In this document: positions 49,326 through 62,849 of the stretch, in pieces
How the letters are laid out: the number at the start of each line of letters is the position of its first letter
How positions within the stretch are numbered: the first letter of the stretch is position 1
Translations under genes and position numbers: made by a program
Notes under the pieces: model-generated
Seen by the model: only the letters and a program-made list of their open reading frames with translations
Database searches by the model: none
What the model was told of the DNA's origin: nothing
Source of the DNA: Hydnum rufescens UP504
Taxonomy: Eukaryota > Basidiomycota > Agaricomycetes > Cantharellales > Hydnaceae
Length of the DNA: 64,000 bases
NCBI GenBank assembly: GCA_014904985.1
Contig: MU129020.1
Span: 41,381 to 105,380 of the forward strand
Direction of reading: 5' to 3'

Positions 49326-52025
49326 TCACATTCTACGTTTCACACTCCCCGTAAGCGCTGAGGGGATGATATCATCTCTCGGGCGCTTTCGAGAAGAGGG
49401 GACCCCGGAAAGCTTGACCCTCCCAGGTATAGCGAAGTAGGAAAAAATATTCGGGGTGTTTGACGTCATAGTCGGTGTGGGGGACGTCGATGCCACAGAG
49501 GTCGACGTGGAAGCGGAACGAGGCGGAGAGAACGTGGCAGTTGAAGGGCCGTTCATAACTGAGGACGGGGCAGGAATTCGAACTTTAGATTTGTACTGTG
49601 AACAGAGAGAACCCGACAGGCGCAGGGGACCAACATTGTCGCAGGAGCGATTTTATTAGCAGATTCGCAGTTAGATAGGAAGAGGGGCAAAGGGTACTGA
49701 CCACCTCGAGTTCTGGAGTACCCCTCCAATTCGCAACGGCTTCACAAAACCTCACCCCAGCGCGTTCGATAGGTTCTGGTGGATATCGCGCGGACAACTC
49801 ATTTAGGTGGCTCATTAAATCGGGAGTCTGGGGCGCAATAGTTGAGAACTGAAAATGGAAAGACGGGGCGAACAGTAAGGAGAAAAAAAAGGACCCTATT
49901 GGAAGCACACCGACTTACTTCTGCAATTCGTTCAGACATCTCCCATTCCCACTCTGGATCTCCACCTTCGATTCCGGGACGCGTGAAAGTAGGACTCCAC
50001 CTTGTCGTTGCAAATCCATACGGGGGTGCAGACGGTGCAGGAGTGTATGATGTCGTGGCATTCGCCGGGGTGCCCCGACCGAATAGGATCTTTGCTGCGT
50101 CCGCTAGAGTTGGCATGGAATCAAGTTCAAACTGCATGTCGTCTTCACCGAACCACGAAGTCGAGCGAGTTTCGGTGGAGTTGGATCCGTCGTTGTCGTC
50201 GTTTTCATTGATATCGTCTTGTACCCTAGGGGTTCCAGCCCGAAGGGGATCAGGGGACGCTGCGGAGCTTCCCGACCGCGTAGTATTCGAAGCCTGGCGG
50301 TGATCGATATGATCCAACGTGTTCCAGTCAACTCCAATGCCCAAGCCAAACAAGACTTCAAGAGAATCGGGTCCAAGCCATCCCTTCCCGAGATATCCTT
50401 CGAGCACTGCACGGGTAACAATGCCACTGAGAAGAGCGTACCATTCTCGAGTGGGGCGCGCATCGCCAGTAGTCGAAATTGGATCTGAATGGATGGGTGT
50501 GACAGTGGGCGAAGGAGTAGAGGAAGAGCGTTGGTTAGTAGCAAGTTGATCTCGGGGGCTGGGTTCCTCGTCGTAAATTTCTTGTTGCTCTCCGCGCATT
50601 TCACTACCTAATTCGCGAGCGACCAGCGCTGAGAGCTTGAGAAATCGAGGTAAGAGGTCAGCCATCCGTGCGCCTGTTCCTCCGGCAGACGAGATACCGC
50701 CGGTTCCTAAGCGCCGGCGACGCCGGAGGGGAGGGCCTGAATGGGACAGACCAGTGCCGATATTAGTGAGTGCTTGTCGGGGTTCGCGGGACGTGTAAGC
50801 TGCTGCATGAACGCATAACTGTGGACACTCGTCCAGCGGTGTGAGATGGCGTACGCAAATAGAACGTCGCCTTTTGATACCGGCGTTGTATAATTCTCGA
50901 GATCGACCGACAGCTTTCCAGACATGCGGCGCATGAGATCTCGAAGGGGATGAAGCTGAGGCGGAAGTAGGCCGGAGAGAGGTTGCCATGGGGTCCAATG
51001 CCCACGGAGAATGGGATCCGGGACGCGAGGGATGGAGGGGGTATAGATCCAGGAAGGGATATGGCAATGCCTGATTTAAGAGTAGGCAATTTGTAGGACG
51101 ATACCATGGCCAAGTGAAAAATGGAAACAGGAACTGAGATTGGAGTGTGCGGATAACCATTAGGAGGAAATGGGGGATCGGATATAATAGAGGCAATGGA
51201 CATGGGTGTTTCCAATGAATCGGATGGAGAAGCATGTAGGGCTTCGTCTGGGGGATCGTCTTGTTCGAAAACATGTACATCTCGAGCAAAGAAATCGTTT
51301 ATAAGGGCCGAGAGTGCAAGCCGGAGACGGATGCCAGAAGGCAAGGGGCGTCCTCCACTCCCGGTATGATCCGAGCGATCATTCAGATCACCATTCTGAA
51401 TGAGCAAAGACGACAAGACCTAGCGAGTGCACTGTGAGATGAGATTCAAATATGCAAGTATGCATGGTGGATTGGAAAGACACCTTTTCCATTCCCTCGG
51501 CGGCAGCTCTTTGTTCTCGCGCTAACTCTAGATCAACATGAGGGCAGAATCGAAACTTATCAACGCTGTTGGACTTGTGCCTGTCCATACCGGTCACACC
51601 AAAAGTGAGAGCTTGTACATCCTCTGTGTCATCCAAGTGAGTCGCACCAGGGCGAGCCATGCCGAGCTCTGATCGCGCCTGAATAAAACGAGCATGCGCA
51701 TGGAGATAGAGCATATGGTCGAGGATAAGTTTGCGAGCGGTTTTCTCTCTCGGAGGGATAGAGTGTAAATGGTGGGCGTGCTTGTGAGCAGGCGCTCGGT
51801 ATGCTGCGACAGCGGGAATGGAAGGGGAGGATTGACTCATTGGGAAGGAGGGGCGTGTCCTGGGAGTGGGGGGAGGTTGTTGAGCAGGGACAAGGAAAAA
51901 GGAGAAGGAGGAGGCGGGATTAGAGGGGGGGGGATGTTGAAGGAACCATGACCAGCGCCAACCGTTACCTGGGCGGAGTTACCAGGAAAGCCGGAGTAGG
52001 GGTCACCAGCCCTGTTAGAATTCAT
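49326..52025 (-). CDS. Large Ser/Pro-rich protein of unknown function
   Basis: Unrecognised. A Pro-rich start (MNSNRAGDPYSGFPGNSAQV, from 52025) runs to LPPLPGHAPPSQ. The frame then shifts by one at 51,840 into MSQSSPSIPAVAAYRAPAHK, HAHHLHSIPPREKTARKLIL, DHMLYLHAHARFIQARSELG and HVDLELAREQRAAAEGME. This stretch is helical and well conserved in feel. Later exons read SSLLIQNGDLNDRSDHTGSG, RLRLALSALINDFFARDVHV and, in another frame, RMADLLPRFLKLSALVAREL, WYALLSGIVTRAVLEGYLGK, LEVLFGLGIGVDWNTLDHID and SMPTLADAAKILFGRGTP. The last exon (49,580-49,326) ends TPNIFSYFAIPG...KRPRDD and KRRM, suggesting a nuclear protein. Exon chaining at 50,950-51,100 is unsure. Two genes instead of one cannot be excluded. 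Confidence 0.6.
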
Positions 52026-52761
52026 GGTGAATGCCTCTTGTCTAAAACAGAATTGCTCTGGAGTCCGGGTTGGACCAATGCAAGAAAAATTTGTGGCCCG
52101 ATCGCAACGCGCGGGTGTGGCTGTGCTGGCAATTCCCGCATAGCATAGTTTATTATGAATAATTTTGAAATCAATATACAAGCCTTGCTCATTCTTCTGC
52201 CCAGGTCCAGGCTCAAGGACCAGATTTTTGGGCGCCAAAATGGCCAATCATGTGACCTTTTCTGGGAACCCATTCTCTTTCTCAATTAAATACAGTAAAC
52301 GTGTGGGGTTTGGTTTGGTTTTAAATACACTCCGACTTCGGGAGTCGACGGAAGTCTCATGCGGGGCCTCGTGAAGTCAATCCGAACCAAGCGGAGCCTC
52401 GGCAACACTACACGAGACGCACGAGATACTGTAGTGTTACGACCTTAAGCCTCGGTCACAGGTCACAAGCCTCAGGGCGCTAACCTTATAAGGGGTCGGT
52501 CACAGGTCGCAGGCGCCTGGGGGCACACGTTGGAAGAGGTATACTGTATTACGTAATGCATTCCCTAGTCCAAGGGCTTAATCGTCGGTGGTCACAACGA
52601 CCTAGGGGCTTACTGTTACGCAAAGTCACGTGGGTTAAGGTCGTAACACTGCAGTACTCTGCGGGAATTACAGGACAAACTGTACGTGGTAGCACTCAGT
52701 AAATAAAAGTCGGTAGTTTGAAAAAAGCACGTGAAGATCATTGGCTTGTGTAAGTAACCCT
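52026..52761. other. Intergenic with short degenerate direct repeats
   Basis: Two copies of a ggtcacaggtc-type unit occur at about 52,453-52,520 (cctcggtcacaggtcacaag and ggtcggtcacaggtcgcagg). Related text (gacctgtgacc, aaggtcataacactg) appears at 17,900-17,975. No gene seen. Confidence 0.45.
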
Positions 52762-55004
52762 TCACAGCCTGGCCACCGCATTCATCTTCTCGTTCCTCGC
52801 AAGCGTCTGGAGTTCTCGGCGGAGGACCTTCCCAGCAGGAGACTTGGGGACCGCAGCGATAAGCCTCACACCTGAATTGATGATTCCGACAATCAACGAA
52901 AAGATGATGATCGAACTTGGTGAGTTTCCACAGCTCAAGATAGAACACAGGCCCATAAACGCACCACCACGAAGGGCCTTGTAGGGAGACAATCGGTCCT
53001 TGACCCATTGCTGGATATCCGGGGTCAGCGTCGAGGCAGGCTTGCCGACAAGGGTCCGATCTCGGGGAACGATGTATGCCCTGACGAAGGATAGCGTATT
53101 CGGTAGGGGCGGGAAAAACGAAAGACGAAATCAGGGGGGAGAGACGAACCGTGGAAGTTCGTTCTGGGTCTCAGGATCTGACACTCCTATCACAGCACAG
53201 TCTTCAACGTCCGGATGTTGGAACAGCACGTTTTCAATTTCTGCGGGTGAAACTAGAGTGGTAATCCATCATGGTTTAGTGTCCTGCTGTGCGGAAGAAT
53301 TGGGCTGACCCTGATATCCTTGATATTTTATCAACTCCTTCTTTCGGTCGACGATGTAAAAGAAGCCTTCATTATCGCGGACGAGTATATCCCCAGTTTT
53401 ATAGAAGCCGTCCTCCATTGCTTCCCGAGTAGCATGAGGTTTGTTCAAATATCCTCTAACAAACCCACCATCAGCATTGAGTGAAGATTGGATTCACTCT
53501 TCTTACTTCATCACGCATGGGCCCCTTAACGTCGCGGGATGAATAAGATTACGGGTGAGGTGCGAGAACTATAAGAAAACGCACCGAATCCAAAGCTCGC
53601 CACGTTCCCCTTCATTTGAGTCCGTTCCGTCGTCGCGGACGAGACGAGCCTCCGCATTTGCCACAAGACGACCACACGAAGTGGGTTTATCCTTATATCC
53701 ATAGGGGGTGGTGGTAGCCCCGCCGGCTAGAGAGATTTAAAGAGCAAGGAGGAAGGCCTACTGTCAAGATTCAGAAGAACCAAGTTGCCAATAGAGTCCA
53801 CTCACTAGTTTCGGTTAGTCCGTACACTTCGCAGATATGCACGTCTTTAGCACCTGCAGCCCCGAGTCGTAGAACGGCCTTTTGTGCGATGGCTGTGCTG
53901 AGCACAGCTGCAGCAGATAGGATGATCTTCAAGCTCGAGAGGTCATATCGCCCACGAGAGGGGAATTGGCTATAAAGGCAATCGAGGGCGGAGCACAATA
54001 TGCGGACTGCAGCGGATAGGGCATATCACATGCTATTCGGATATACGAATGAAGAAGGGACTCACGGTCGCATGATACTTTTGAATTGCACTCAGGAACG
54101 TCGCAGGTTCGAATTTAGGCAAGACCACACTTGCGATTCCACTAGCGAGGGGATGGTGGATGAGGCTGAGGACACCATAAACGTGGAAATAAGGAACGGT
54201 TCCAATGGTTACATCAACACCTGCTTGATCGGGATACCGCTTGGAGTTTTGCATGGAAAGAACTTGGGCAACGATATTGTAGTGGGTCAGCTCGACCCCT
54301 TTCGGAAGTCCTAAGGGGGTTGACAACTTGTGTTCAGTGCAGAGGCGCGAATAGAGAAATGCGGAAGGCGAACCAGTGGTCCCTGAGGAATAGAGGATCA
54401 AGGTCGTCTGATCGGCTTCATCACGATCAAATCTCTCAGGTTGAAGTTGCCTGTTAGCTTTCATGGCATCACCCAAGCTGAGCCAGCCTTGCGAGTTCAA
54501 TTCAGGAGGGACCTCATCGGGAGGAGCAAGCAAAATGATTCGCCGGCGGAAGTCCTTGGACTCGACACCCAGAATCTCGAGTGCCTTGAGAAGGACTGGA
54601 AATAGTGTGGGATGGACAGCAATGTGGCTCGGTTCAGAGTCCTTGATCTGATAAGCAAGTTCGGGAGGCATGAGAGCACTGCTCGCGAGGGAAAGGCGTA
54701 TCCCGCCCACGAGAGCAGCACAGATAATGAGAGGATAGGACATGGAATTCGGACTGAAGACGAGGATGGTGCCATTGCGAGAGACGTTGAGGGCGCCATG
54801 GAGTTTCTCTAAGCTATTGCGGAGGCCGAATGCAAGGACTCTGGCGTCTCGTTGAAGCTGGGCTCGGGTGAGGACGCGACCAGAAATCCCATCGATGAAT
54901 GCAGGAAGGTTTGCATGGGGATCATTGTTGGGGAAGAAAAAGTTGAATACGGAGATCCTGGGGATGGAGGTGGGGGGGTAGGGGGAAGAGTAGATGGTGG
55001 GCAT
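52762..55004 (-). CDS. 4-coumarate:CoA-ligase-like acyl-CoA synthetase (copy 2)
   Basis: Paralogue of the gene at 18,273, in opposite orientation, with the same exon layout and roughly 80-90% residue identity by eye. From MPTIYSSPYPPTSIPRISVF it carries ILYSSGTTG then LPKGVELTHYN after a 70-bp-class intron, VPYFHVYG, YGLTETS, an 18-nt exon (53,520 region, RGPCVMK) and AYIVPRDRTLVGKPASTLTP. It ends PKSPAGKVLRREL...NAVARL; ARL is a PTS1-like tripeptide. Relative to copy 1 it lacks one base near 53,951 (gtgggcgat versus gtgggacgat), which breaks GRYDLSSL. Whether this is a pseudogene or a sequence error cannot be told. Upstream ATG 55025 is an alternative start. Confidence 0.88.
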
Positions 55005-56263
55005 GGTGTAGAAGGAGGAGCCCAACGAATAGGGCCAGAAGAGGTATATGAAGGTTGAGCTTGGACCGGAGTTGGCACGTTATTTCCCCGCCCGGAGGGA
55101 AGCAATCAATTTTCAGATGCCCCTTTTCTAATCAGAACGGGAGGTGTGCCTCCCCCACTCCCTCTAGTGCTCCGAGTTTGTCTCGCTTTGTGCGCAATGG
55201 TGCCGGCAAACTCAGCGCGGATACAAAAAGACACCCCTCTCAGGTCTGTCCAAGTCTATTGAATCTGTCCTCTCGGCCCATCAAAATAATAATGTTTTGG
55301 GATGATGCTGGGCAGTGCCCACACGAAGCAGGCATAACTGATTTCATCTTCACAATCGCTCTATTTAGGGCCACCGAAGAAAGTATAAATATAGGGGCTA
55401 CAGCCACATCAACCGGCTATAAACCGATACGTTTAGGACCGGTGTTGCCAATGCTGGCTCCCAAGCCTGAGATAGATCCATATGGCCATGGTCTAGAGCG
55501 GTTTGAAACACGTGGATTGCAGAGTGAAGAGAGGCAATCCTCAAGGCCACCCCGATCCCGAGCTCACCTTTGGGACCATCTTTAGATCCTTTGGCGTTGC
55601 CCACATCAAGTATGTCAGCAGAATGGGTCTGCTGCCGATTCCGATCGGTACTCCATCCAACTTGAGCTTACGCGCCGCGGTATCCTGCATGCGTCTTATG
55701 TAACCGATCCGGCGGCCGACCTCCGGGTTTCAAGGATTTTGCATGGCCACAATAATAATCCAGTATAGCTCGAGGTCACAGGAAGTCTCCAAAAGGCCCT
55801 ATGAGGTCTCATGCATTTCTTCCACCTGACACTACAGGCAGAGCTGGGATGTAAGGACCTAAGGGTCCCAGAGCCCAGGACCTGCAACAGAATCCCAGTA
55901 CATTGGGGTATACCCCTATTGGTAGGAAAACAACTAGCTGTAAGCTCTGTACTTGATGTATGCTTAGGCTCTCCAAAAATATACTACCGACGGATACACA
56001 AAGACAGCCGGTACCCGCCCATAATAAACAGGCAGTTTCTCCATTCTGGAGGGGCCACACAACTCATGAGTGCAATTTTAAGCTCTGAATCTGCTAATTT
56101 CCGAGAAATAATTTAGTGCCTCGAACATTTGCTGGAAACTGTCTGTAGAATCCTAGATATTCCACACAATTTCCTTACAGAGGTGACGTGTACTGGATGA
56201 GCAATAGGGGTCAGGAACACCTCCGGGTTCTAATACCGTGGTATTATTCCCCCCTCGTGATCC
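55005..56263. other. Intergenic region upstream of 4CL copy 2 and downstream of the MFS gene
   Basis: The frame 55055-55585 (+) overlaps the divergent side of the 4CL promoter and lacks any family motif, so I do not call it. No repeat or RNA gene was seen. Confidence 0.45.
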
Positions 56264-58977
56264 CTATAGTGCAGCTTTCCCCGCAGTCTACGATAAGAGC
56301 AAGTAAAATTCAGCCAAAGGCTCAAGGTACTGTGCAACCGGAGAGCTCTGACCTCGATCGGTAGGAATAGCATAAGTACGGATGTCACAAGAAAAAGACT
56401 CGCTGCAACGTAAAGAGGTGCATGTGATTTGAGGTCCGCATACAAGGCAATAATTGGCGCTGTGTGGTAGGTCATTTAGCCCACACATAAAAGAAACGAG
56501 CCATAGGCTACTCACCCATAAGACCCGTCACGCGATTGAATGCCGAACACAACGCATCACCAGTACCCCTGTGGGGAGCGGGGAACACCTACGGCGGACA
56601 GACAAATTCAGATGATCCAATGCCGAAAAACGAATTGAAATTACCTCCAGGGTGTACGCGTATAGCTAGATCATATGACAAGATCAGAGCTCTGGTGACT
56701 CCACATTGTGATGACTCACCACTCCGTACATCTGAGCCAAAACCAATCCGTCATGTTCGGCAGTTCAGTAATAAAATCGGGTAGTCACAGGTCACTAACA
56801 GCATTTCTGGCAGGACAGAATTTCCGACTCCGATGAACACGGGACGTGAGGCTTACTGGGTCAAAGATGTCACGCAGTTGTATCCAAGCACGCTAAGGCC
56901 CCAGACATAAGGTCCCGAACCCTCCAGAAGCGACCGAAAATGCGATCTCACCTGTTGTTGTTTGTCGCAGTAGTAAATACGAAGAGAAAAATGCCCGTGA
57001 GTGCAGTTGAAACCGCCATGGCAAGTTTCCTCCCTCCAATGGCTAAATGACCGTTTCCGCTTCGAATCCAATCCACTGCTATACACGCGAGTATACTTCC
57101 TGGAATGCCGAGCACGGAAATGATAGAATAGTTCCTGGATGGCGTTTCTCGTTCCTATTACACGTGCCAGCAAGTTAAAATATCTGTTCTGTACGTAGTA
57201 TTTATGCCTCCTCCGGTTATAGCGGCATGCTGCGACAGGTAGATAGGGAGGAATGCTTTACAGAGAGAGCCGTTGTCAGTATCTATTGAACATGAAGGAA
57301 CCAGGGCGACTTACCATTATACAGAGGGAAGCTATGTGATAAAGGGAAAGAGATAGATTAGGGCCTCGCACACGACATGGTGCTGGACGGTACACGAACG
57401 CCAATCCCTATATTTTATGTATTAGCATCAACATGACCTTTTTGATTTGTATAAAGACCTCACAATTATCCCCCAGAGCAAGATGGTAATGCTGGTATTC
57501 ACAGCGAGACGCCGTGTGCTAAACAGTGGCTTAACATGAGATAAATTCACACGAGAAAATGTCTTCTTTATGGTCTAAGCAGTATCCACGGGGGGCTTGG
57601 CGACACTTAGAGCTTCAACGAGGCTGGAAATGGCCTCAAGTTTTTCTAATGTCAACGATATAGATACCCCGTTACGCCTGGCGATGTACTCCAGAACCTG
57701 GAATAATGGTAATATTAATGGCAGTGACTTGCCGTGAGATAAGAGGTTCTATTAGTCCTGACTTTGATAGCATCGGCATCCCGCCCCTTCGCCAGCAGGT
57801 ACTTGGGAGACTCTTGCATTGTGAATATCACAGGGCGAAAGATCCACATGACAAATGTCAAGGCACCGCTGAAATTATGCACCGAATGATAAAGAGTATC
57901 CTTGGGGCATGAAAGATACTCACAGTGTGTAGCTTTAAGGGAATCGGGATGAGGGTGACTATCACTGGATAAGGATTTTGACTCACTAGCTGTATCTCCA
58001 ACCCATGTTCTCGGGTTTGAGGCAAGGTGGACCCCCAACCACCACCGTCGGGCACGAATATTTGACGAGGAATGGCCATGATATCTGCGCCAACAGAGTT
58101 AGTCATGTTTGCGCGCTCGAGAACCGTATTTATACCAGTGAAGCCCTGAAATAAAGTGATCAGGGTTTATGGTGGCTGGGATGAACTTGGAATCATACCA
58201 AAGCTCCAAAAAGCACTCAGGAGAGTCAGAAGCCACTGATGCGATTGGGGAATGAACTCGAGGAACAAAGCACCATCCACAGGGAGACTGCAGTGTAGAG
58301 TTGAGTCAAAACCAATAGGGTTTGGCTTGAGCTCACTTTCCGCCGACACCAAATCCGAGACAAGCGACCAGAGCTCCCAGTGCGACGAAGTTAGGAGATG
58401 CGCCCGCAGAGATCCCAAAAATTCCAGCCAAAAAGAGGGTGATGTTCCACGAGAGACGCCGTCCAATGATATCCGCCAAGACACCCCAAGTGGTGGCACC
58501 AAGTATGAGACCCGCAAAGAGGGAAAAGGTAATCCAAGGAAATGAATTTTTATGAGCGACGAACTCGTTGCCTATACTAGGCAGAATAATGGCCACACCC
58601 TGAAGCCATATGTCTGTGGAGGACACATCAAAGGCGCGATCTCAGGTTGCGATGTGCAAAAAAAAAGTTCGAAACTTACTATCAGCCGCCCATCCAAAAC
58701 CACTCAGAACGAAGAGCTCCCATTGATACCTCCCCATACCGATTTCGCGCTGCATGCAGAGGTTGACTTTGGAATAGGGGGCTCAAAGGGTGCAAGATTT
58801 GAATAGAGAGCGACACGCACTGAGTTCGGTTTTGAGTACGTAGACACGGTCTACACCCTCATCCACGTCCCTTCGAAATATCGGATCATCAATGTTAAGG
58901 ATGTCCTGAAACTCCTTACTGATTCCCTTCTCGGTGTCGAGGTGGACCTCATTCTTCTCGTCGACCTGAAGAGACAT
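56264..58977 (-). CDS. Major facilitator superfamily transporter (sugar/SV2-type)
   Basis: A 12-TM secondary transporter of the plasma membrane. From MSLQVDEKNEVHLDTEKGIS a soluble N-terminus leads to GRYQWELFVLSGFGWAAD, IWLQGVAIILPSIG and FAGLILGATTWGVLADIIGR, the G-x3-D-x2-G-R loop of the MFS. RLSWNITLFLAGIFGISAG, LPVDGALFLEFIPQSHQWLL and IFVPDGGGW follow, then ESPKYLLAKGRDADAI|VLEYIARRNG. The C-terminal half reads IPGSILACIAVDWIRSGNG, LAIGGRKLAMAVSTALTG, LYAYTLE|VFPAPHRGTGDA, LCSAFNRVTGLM and PIIALYADLKSHAPLYVAAS. It ends LPIE|TAGKAAL, a characteristic end of this fungal subfamily. At least eight introns are needed. The substrate is not predictable; relatives carry sugars or organic ions. 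Confidence 0.85.
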
Positions 58978-59840
58978 TATCGTAGGGGCGAGAAGACAAT
59001 AGATGCATCATCGCTCGTAAGGGGAGACCGGCAGCATGGTGTATGTTCCCACGTCCCACGTGCGTCAATAATCCGCCTCAATCTCTGCCCCAGGAAGCCA
59101 AAGTATAGAAGTGGACGAAGTTGGGGATGGCGATAGGGGTCAACAGTCCCATATCCCAAATAGGCCTGCAAGGACACCCCCCAGATTCTTGCATAACTAT
59201 TTCTTCAATCTTAGAATCCTGCCTTGATGAAACTCCGCAAGCAAGCTTATAATAAAATGAAAGCACATGAATCTAAAAGTCTGATAGCAGCAATCTCCGA
59301 AAATAACCCCCCTCATGTCGGCCCCGCATTCTGGGGCATGAGTGCAATTGAGCATAGATAAGAGATATGGCAGTGTTCCTCATGCTCAAGTAAGGCAGAT
59401 TTGTGAGGCTGGCCGGATATGCGATTGTCCATGTTAATATAGCCTCAGCCATCTCTACTGTCAGCCGCCGCCTTGAACTCATTCATGTGAATGTCCCATA
59501 TGGCTCCATCTCGTTCAGTGTGTGTAATTCTCGATTTATATACCGCAAGGAGGCTGCTAGTCTGTGGTTCGTCTGAACAAGTAGTGTCAAGATTGTGCGG
59601 TCCTCAGTGTGAGGTGACCTTGTGGTGCTTATCACGTAATAATAAGTCAGCCCTAATCATCGTTGTTACCTCGTCATATAGGTCAAATTCTCTAATAAAA
59701 CGTTGATGACAAGTAGAGGTCTACTTGAGTTTGTAAACAGTGTGTTGGACAACCCGTTGTTTACTAGAGAAATCGCGCAAATCAACATCACTTTCCAAAT
59801 TGCACGGCGAGAGTAAGAACACGCACTTGAATTATAAGGT
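58978..59840. other. Intergenic between two genes on the minus strand
   Basis: This should hold the MFS promoter and the 3' UTR of the ubiquitin ligase gene. Short frames on both strands lack motifs. Confidence 0.5.
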
Positions 59841-62800
59841 CTACAGAGGCGGTAAATGTCTCCTGCAAACCGGACAAATATTCTTCACACCAAGCCACCG
59901 CTCCAGACACGCGGTGTGGAACATATGATGGCACGGTGCCAGACTGTATGACCGCGCACTCACGCTCTGCAAGAGTGCGCTCGCCTCCTTGTCTACCGGT
60001 CCCCCCACGACGGCGATGTCGGGGGTGTGGCGTAGGACGATGGGCTCGAGGCAGACAGAGCAGTCGCCCATGTTGTGGACGGCATCGGGCGCCTCAGGGT
60101 CTGGGAGTGGTATTAAGGCGTGATAGTCGTAGGTTTTAACGTGCTCCCACTGACAAGAATGAAGATCCCCCAATCGTCAGATCAGAAACAGGAGAGCAGA
60201 GTAGTAAATAGACTCGAATACCCACGCCTCTGGGGAAGAAGAACGCAGCCCCAATGTACTCTTGGCCAAGGAGCACCAGTACCTGGATCCAAACCCAAAT
60301 ACCGAGCACCCATACCCAATCTACGAGGAAAAATGCTTCAGATTCCACCAAGGGCTACGATGAAAAGAAACCGTACTATTTGGCTCTGTAAATAAAACGT
60401 TATCAGGACAGGCAAGAGCATCTGCCGGCCGCCAACGATTCTTGAGTAACTGCATGCAACGCAGTGATCAAGTCCTCTGAACTCACAAAGTGGAAAGTAC
60501 ATCCTAGCCAAGCTTGTCCCAAAGACATATCGTTTCCTAAGAGCACGCCTCGTTCCCTTCCGCGCATTTCGCACAATTTGAGGGATCCAGAACGAATGCA
60601 GGAGTAATAGGGCCACGAGGAGCAGTTTGGAGCTCACGATCGCCTGTATGAGCACTATAATTATCAACAAAGCGAAGATCCCTGTTGTATATGATAAAAA
60701 TGAGTCCACGTCACGTGCGCATACTCAAGAAAGGGAAGAGCGGCACCCACATGTTCGAGAATCGGGATCGCCCAACGACCGGGCCCATAAGCCCCATGAA
60801 TTTCCAAATATAGATGGTAGTTCTGCGGGCGACTGCATTCGTGCCACAGCACTAGGGGGTAAATTCGTTTGCGGAAGGAGAGAATCTGGGGTTGTGTGGG
60901 AGGCTAATCTCCGTGTGGCCGCCGCCGCCGCCGCCGCTGCAGGAGTAAGTGGTGCAGGCGGTGGGGGTGGTGCCACTGCCGCTGCAGCCGCCGCATCCTC
61001 TACACTTTGTATTCGATGCATCAGGGCAGCATAGCGCTAAAGTTTCAAGAGAAAGGGGAATATCTCAAGTTCTTGATCGCTACTTGTTCAATGGGATACG
61101 TACCACTTCGAAAACAAGGAACAATGTAGCTGCTGCGAAACCCGGTGCGATCAATGACAACGAAGCCCGATTATTCGCCATCATGCCAATGGTAATGTGC
61201 TGCTAGAATTTTTAGTCTTACCTGAAACAGTTAGAGAACGTATAGAGGCTCACAGCGACAAATGCATAGCAATCGGCAATCGCCTGGATTGCAAATGTCC
61301 ATCGGGACACTTTCGATATCGCAGCAGGCGTCCGGGTCCATTCCATTTGATTGACAATCAAAACTAGGAGACTGATGTAAATTATGAGAGCCAACCCGGA
61401 GTCTGGAATGAGGGGGATGAGTCTGCAAATATCCATTGAAGGGAAAAACACCCACATGTTATCGCTTTGCGCCAGAATCTATCTGCACTGATATACAATC
61501 CAAAAATTACTTTAGTTGACAAATAATCAAACAGACGACAAGTTGCACCTGAGAACGATCCCACGATTTAATTTCACCAAGAAGGCACAATCCTCGCTGA
61601 CCAAGACGCCATCGACTCTGCTGGGTGGCGTGCGGGCTGTCCTGACCCCAGTAGGATGCGCTGACTCGCGTTCCAGCTCACGCATGGACGTTTCCGGAAT
61701 TGGCGAAGGGGTCATTTGTCCTCGAAATATAAAGGTGCACTGATGCGCGGGGTCTTCTTCTGTGAAAGAACCCCGGGCAGCGGATCAGCCAGCCAGACAG
61801 AGCAGAACAGGACGAAAGTACAAACCCGGTTCATCATCACTGTACATCGACGCGGCATCCGCCATCGCGCGAAATTTCTTCACACGCGACTGAAGTTCTT
61901 CTTGCACAGCGTACATTGTCGAGTTTCGAAAACCTTCGGGGACCAACGCAGATAGTTGTCGAATATCAGGATGTACTCTGCAAGGTGCGATCATTAGTTC
62001 ACTAAATTGCGGCAAGAAAAAAGACATCCCATGCACGCACCCAAGAGGACTAACAAGGGCATGAAATCCACCGGTTTCCAAAAGATGTACACCATCGAAC
62101 TCTAATTTTCGAACTACTTTGTTCCTTTTGTTAGATACGTCCATCGTACCCTGCAACAAACATGCCTATCAATATCTCCACCGATGATTCGTTATATAAT
62201 GAGGAAAACCGGCTCACCCGGAAGAACCGCGTAGTGTTGGCCACTGGTGTGCTCGTTTCTCTCAAATTCACCATTACACTAGACATACTGAGGAGTTGAG
62301 AATTGGACGTCCGGAGAGCTGCCGCAGTATGATTGAGAGTTTGGATAAATGGCGCCGCAAATTGGGTCCACGTTAAAGAAGGATCAAGCGGGAGGCTGAG
62401 ATTGTACCCTGTTACATCGCCGTGGATGAAACCAGTGATGTTGTGATAGTAGGAGGTGGCGGATGAGTCTAAGGGTTCTTTTTGTGGTATTACAGAGTGC
62501 AGCAGGGGGGAAAGAGTTGGCGGTTCGGGGATCTTTCAAAAGAAGCGTAAGAGTAGTGTGAGCGCGTCGCGAGGGAGCTGTATCTAACCAGAGTAAAATT
62601 GGATACACTATTGTTAAGCCATGCGGAGTAATTTGAGCTCTGGTGTATCATGGCTTCATACACACTCTCTAGATACCGGGCGGTGTTGAGCTTGGGCAAG
62701 GGCAGACGAATGCTAGCTGACACACCCATCTCTTTATGTGAATTTGGGTCCTCCCCACTCCCAGAGAGCATGAAAATAAAAAACGTCACGAGCAGGAGAG

Positions 62801-62849
62801 TCGAGAGGGAGGAACGGGGTGTCCCTTGGGGTATCGTCCCACCGTCCAT
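59841..62849 (-). CDS. TUL1: Transmembrane RING E3 ubiquitin ligase, Tul1/Dsc1 type
   Basis: Catalytic subunit of the Golgi/endosome Dsc complex, which ubiquitinates membrane proteins; in some fungi it activates sterol-responsive SREBP. From [15 protein letters not shown] an N-terminal hydrophobic segment ([14 protein letters not shown]) acts as a signal or anchor. A lumenal region follows with N-glycosylation sites ([21 protein letters not shown]). [19 protein letters not shown] and CTFIVYGQMTPSP-type blocks match the family. Multi-pass segments include [59 protein letters not shown] and [40 protein letters not shown] precedes the C-terminal RING-H2: [22 protein letters not shown] and [14 protein letters not shown] poly-Ala/Pro loop (60,900-61,020) is inserted between membrane segments. 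Confidence 0.9.

Noticed and set aside
55055..55585. Plus-strand ORF of 176 residues upstream of 4CL copy 2
   Set aside because: No motif, mixed composition and promoter position; likely chance.
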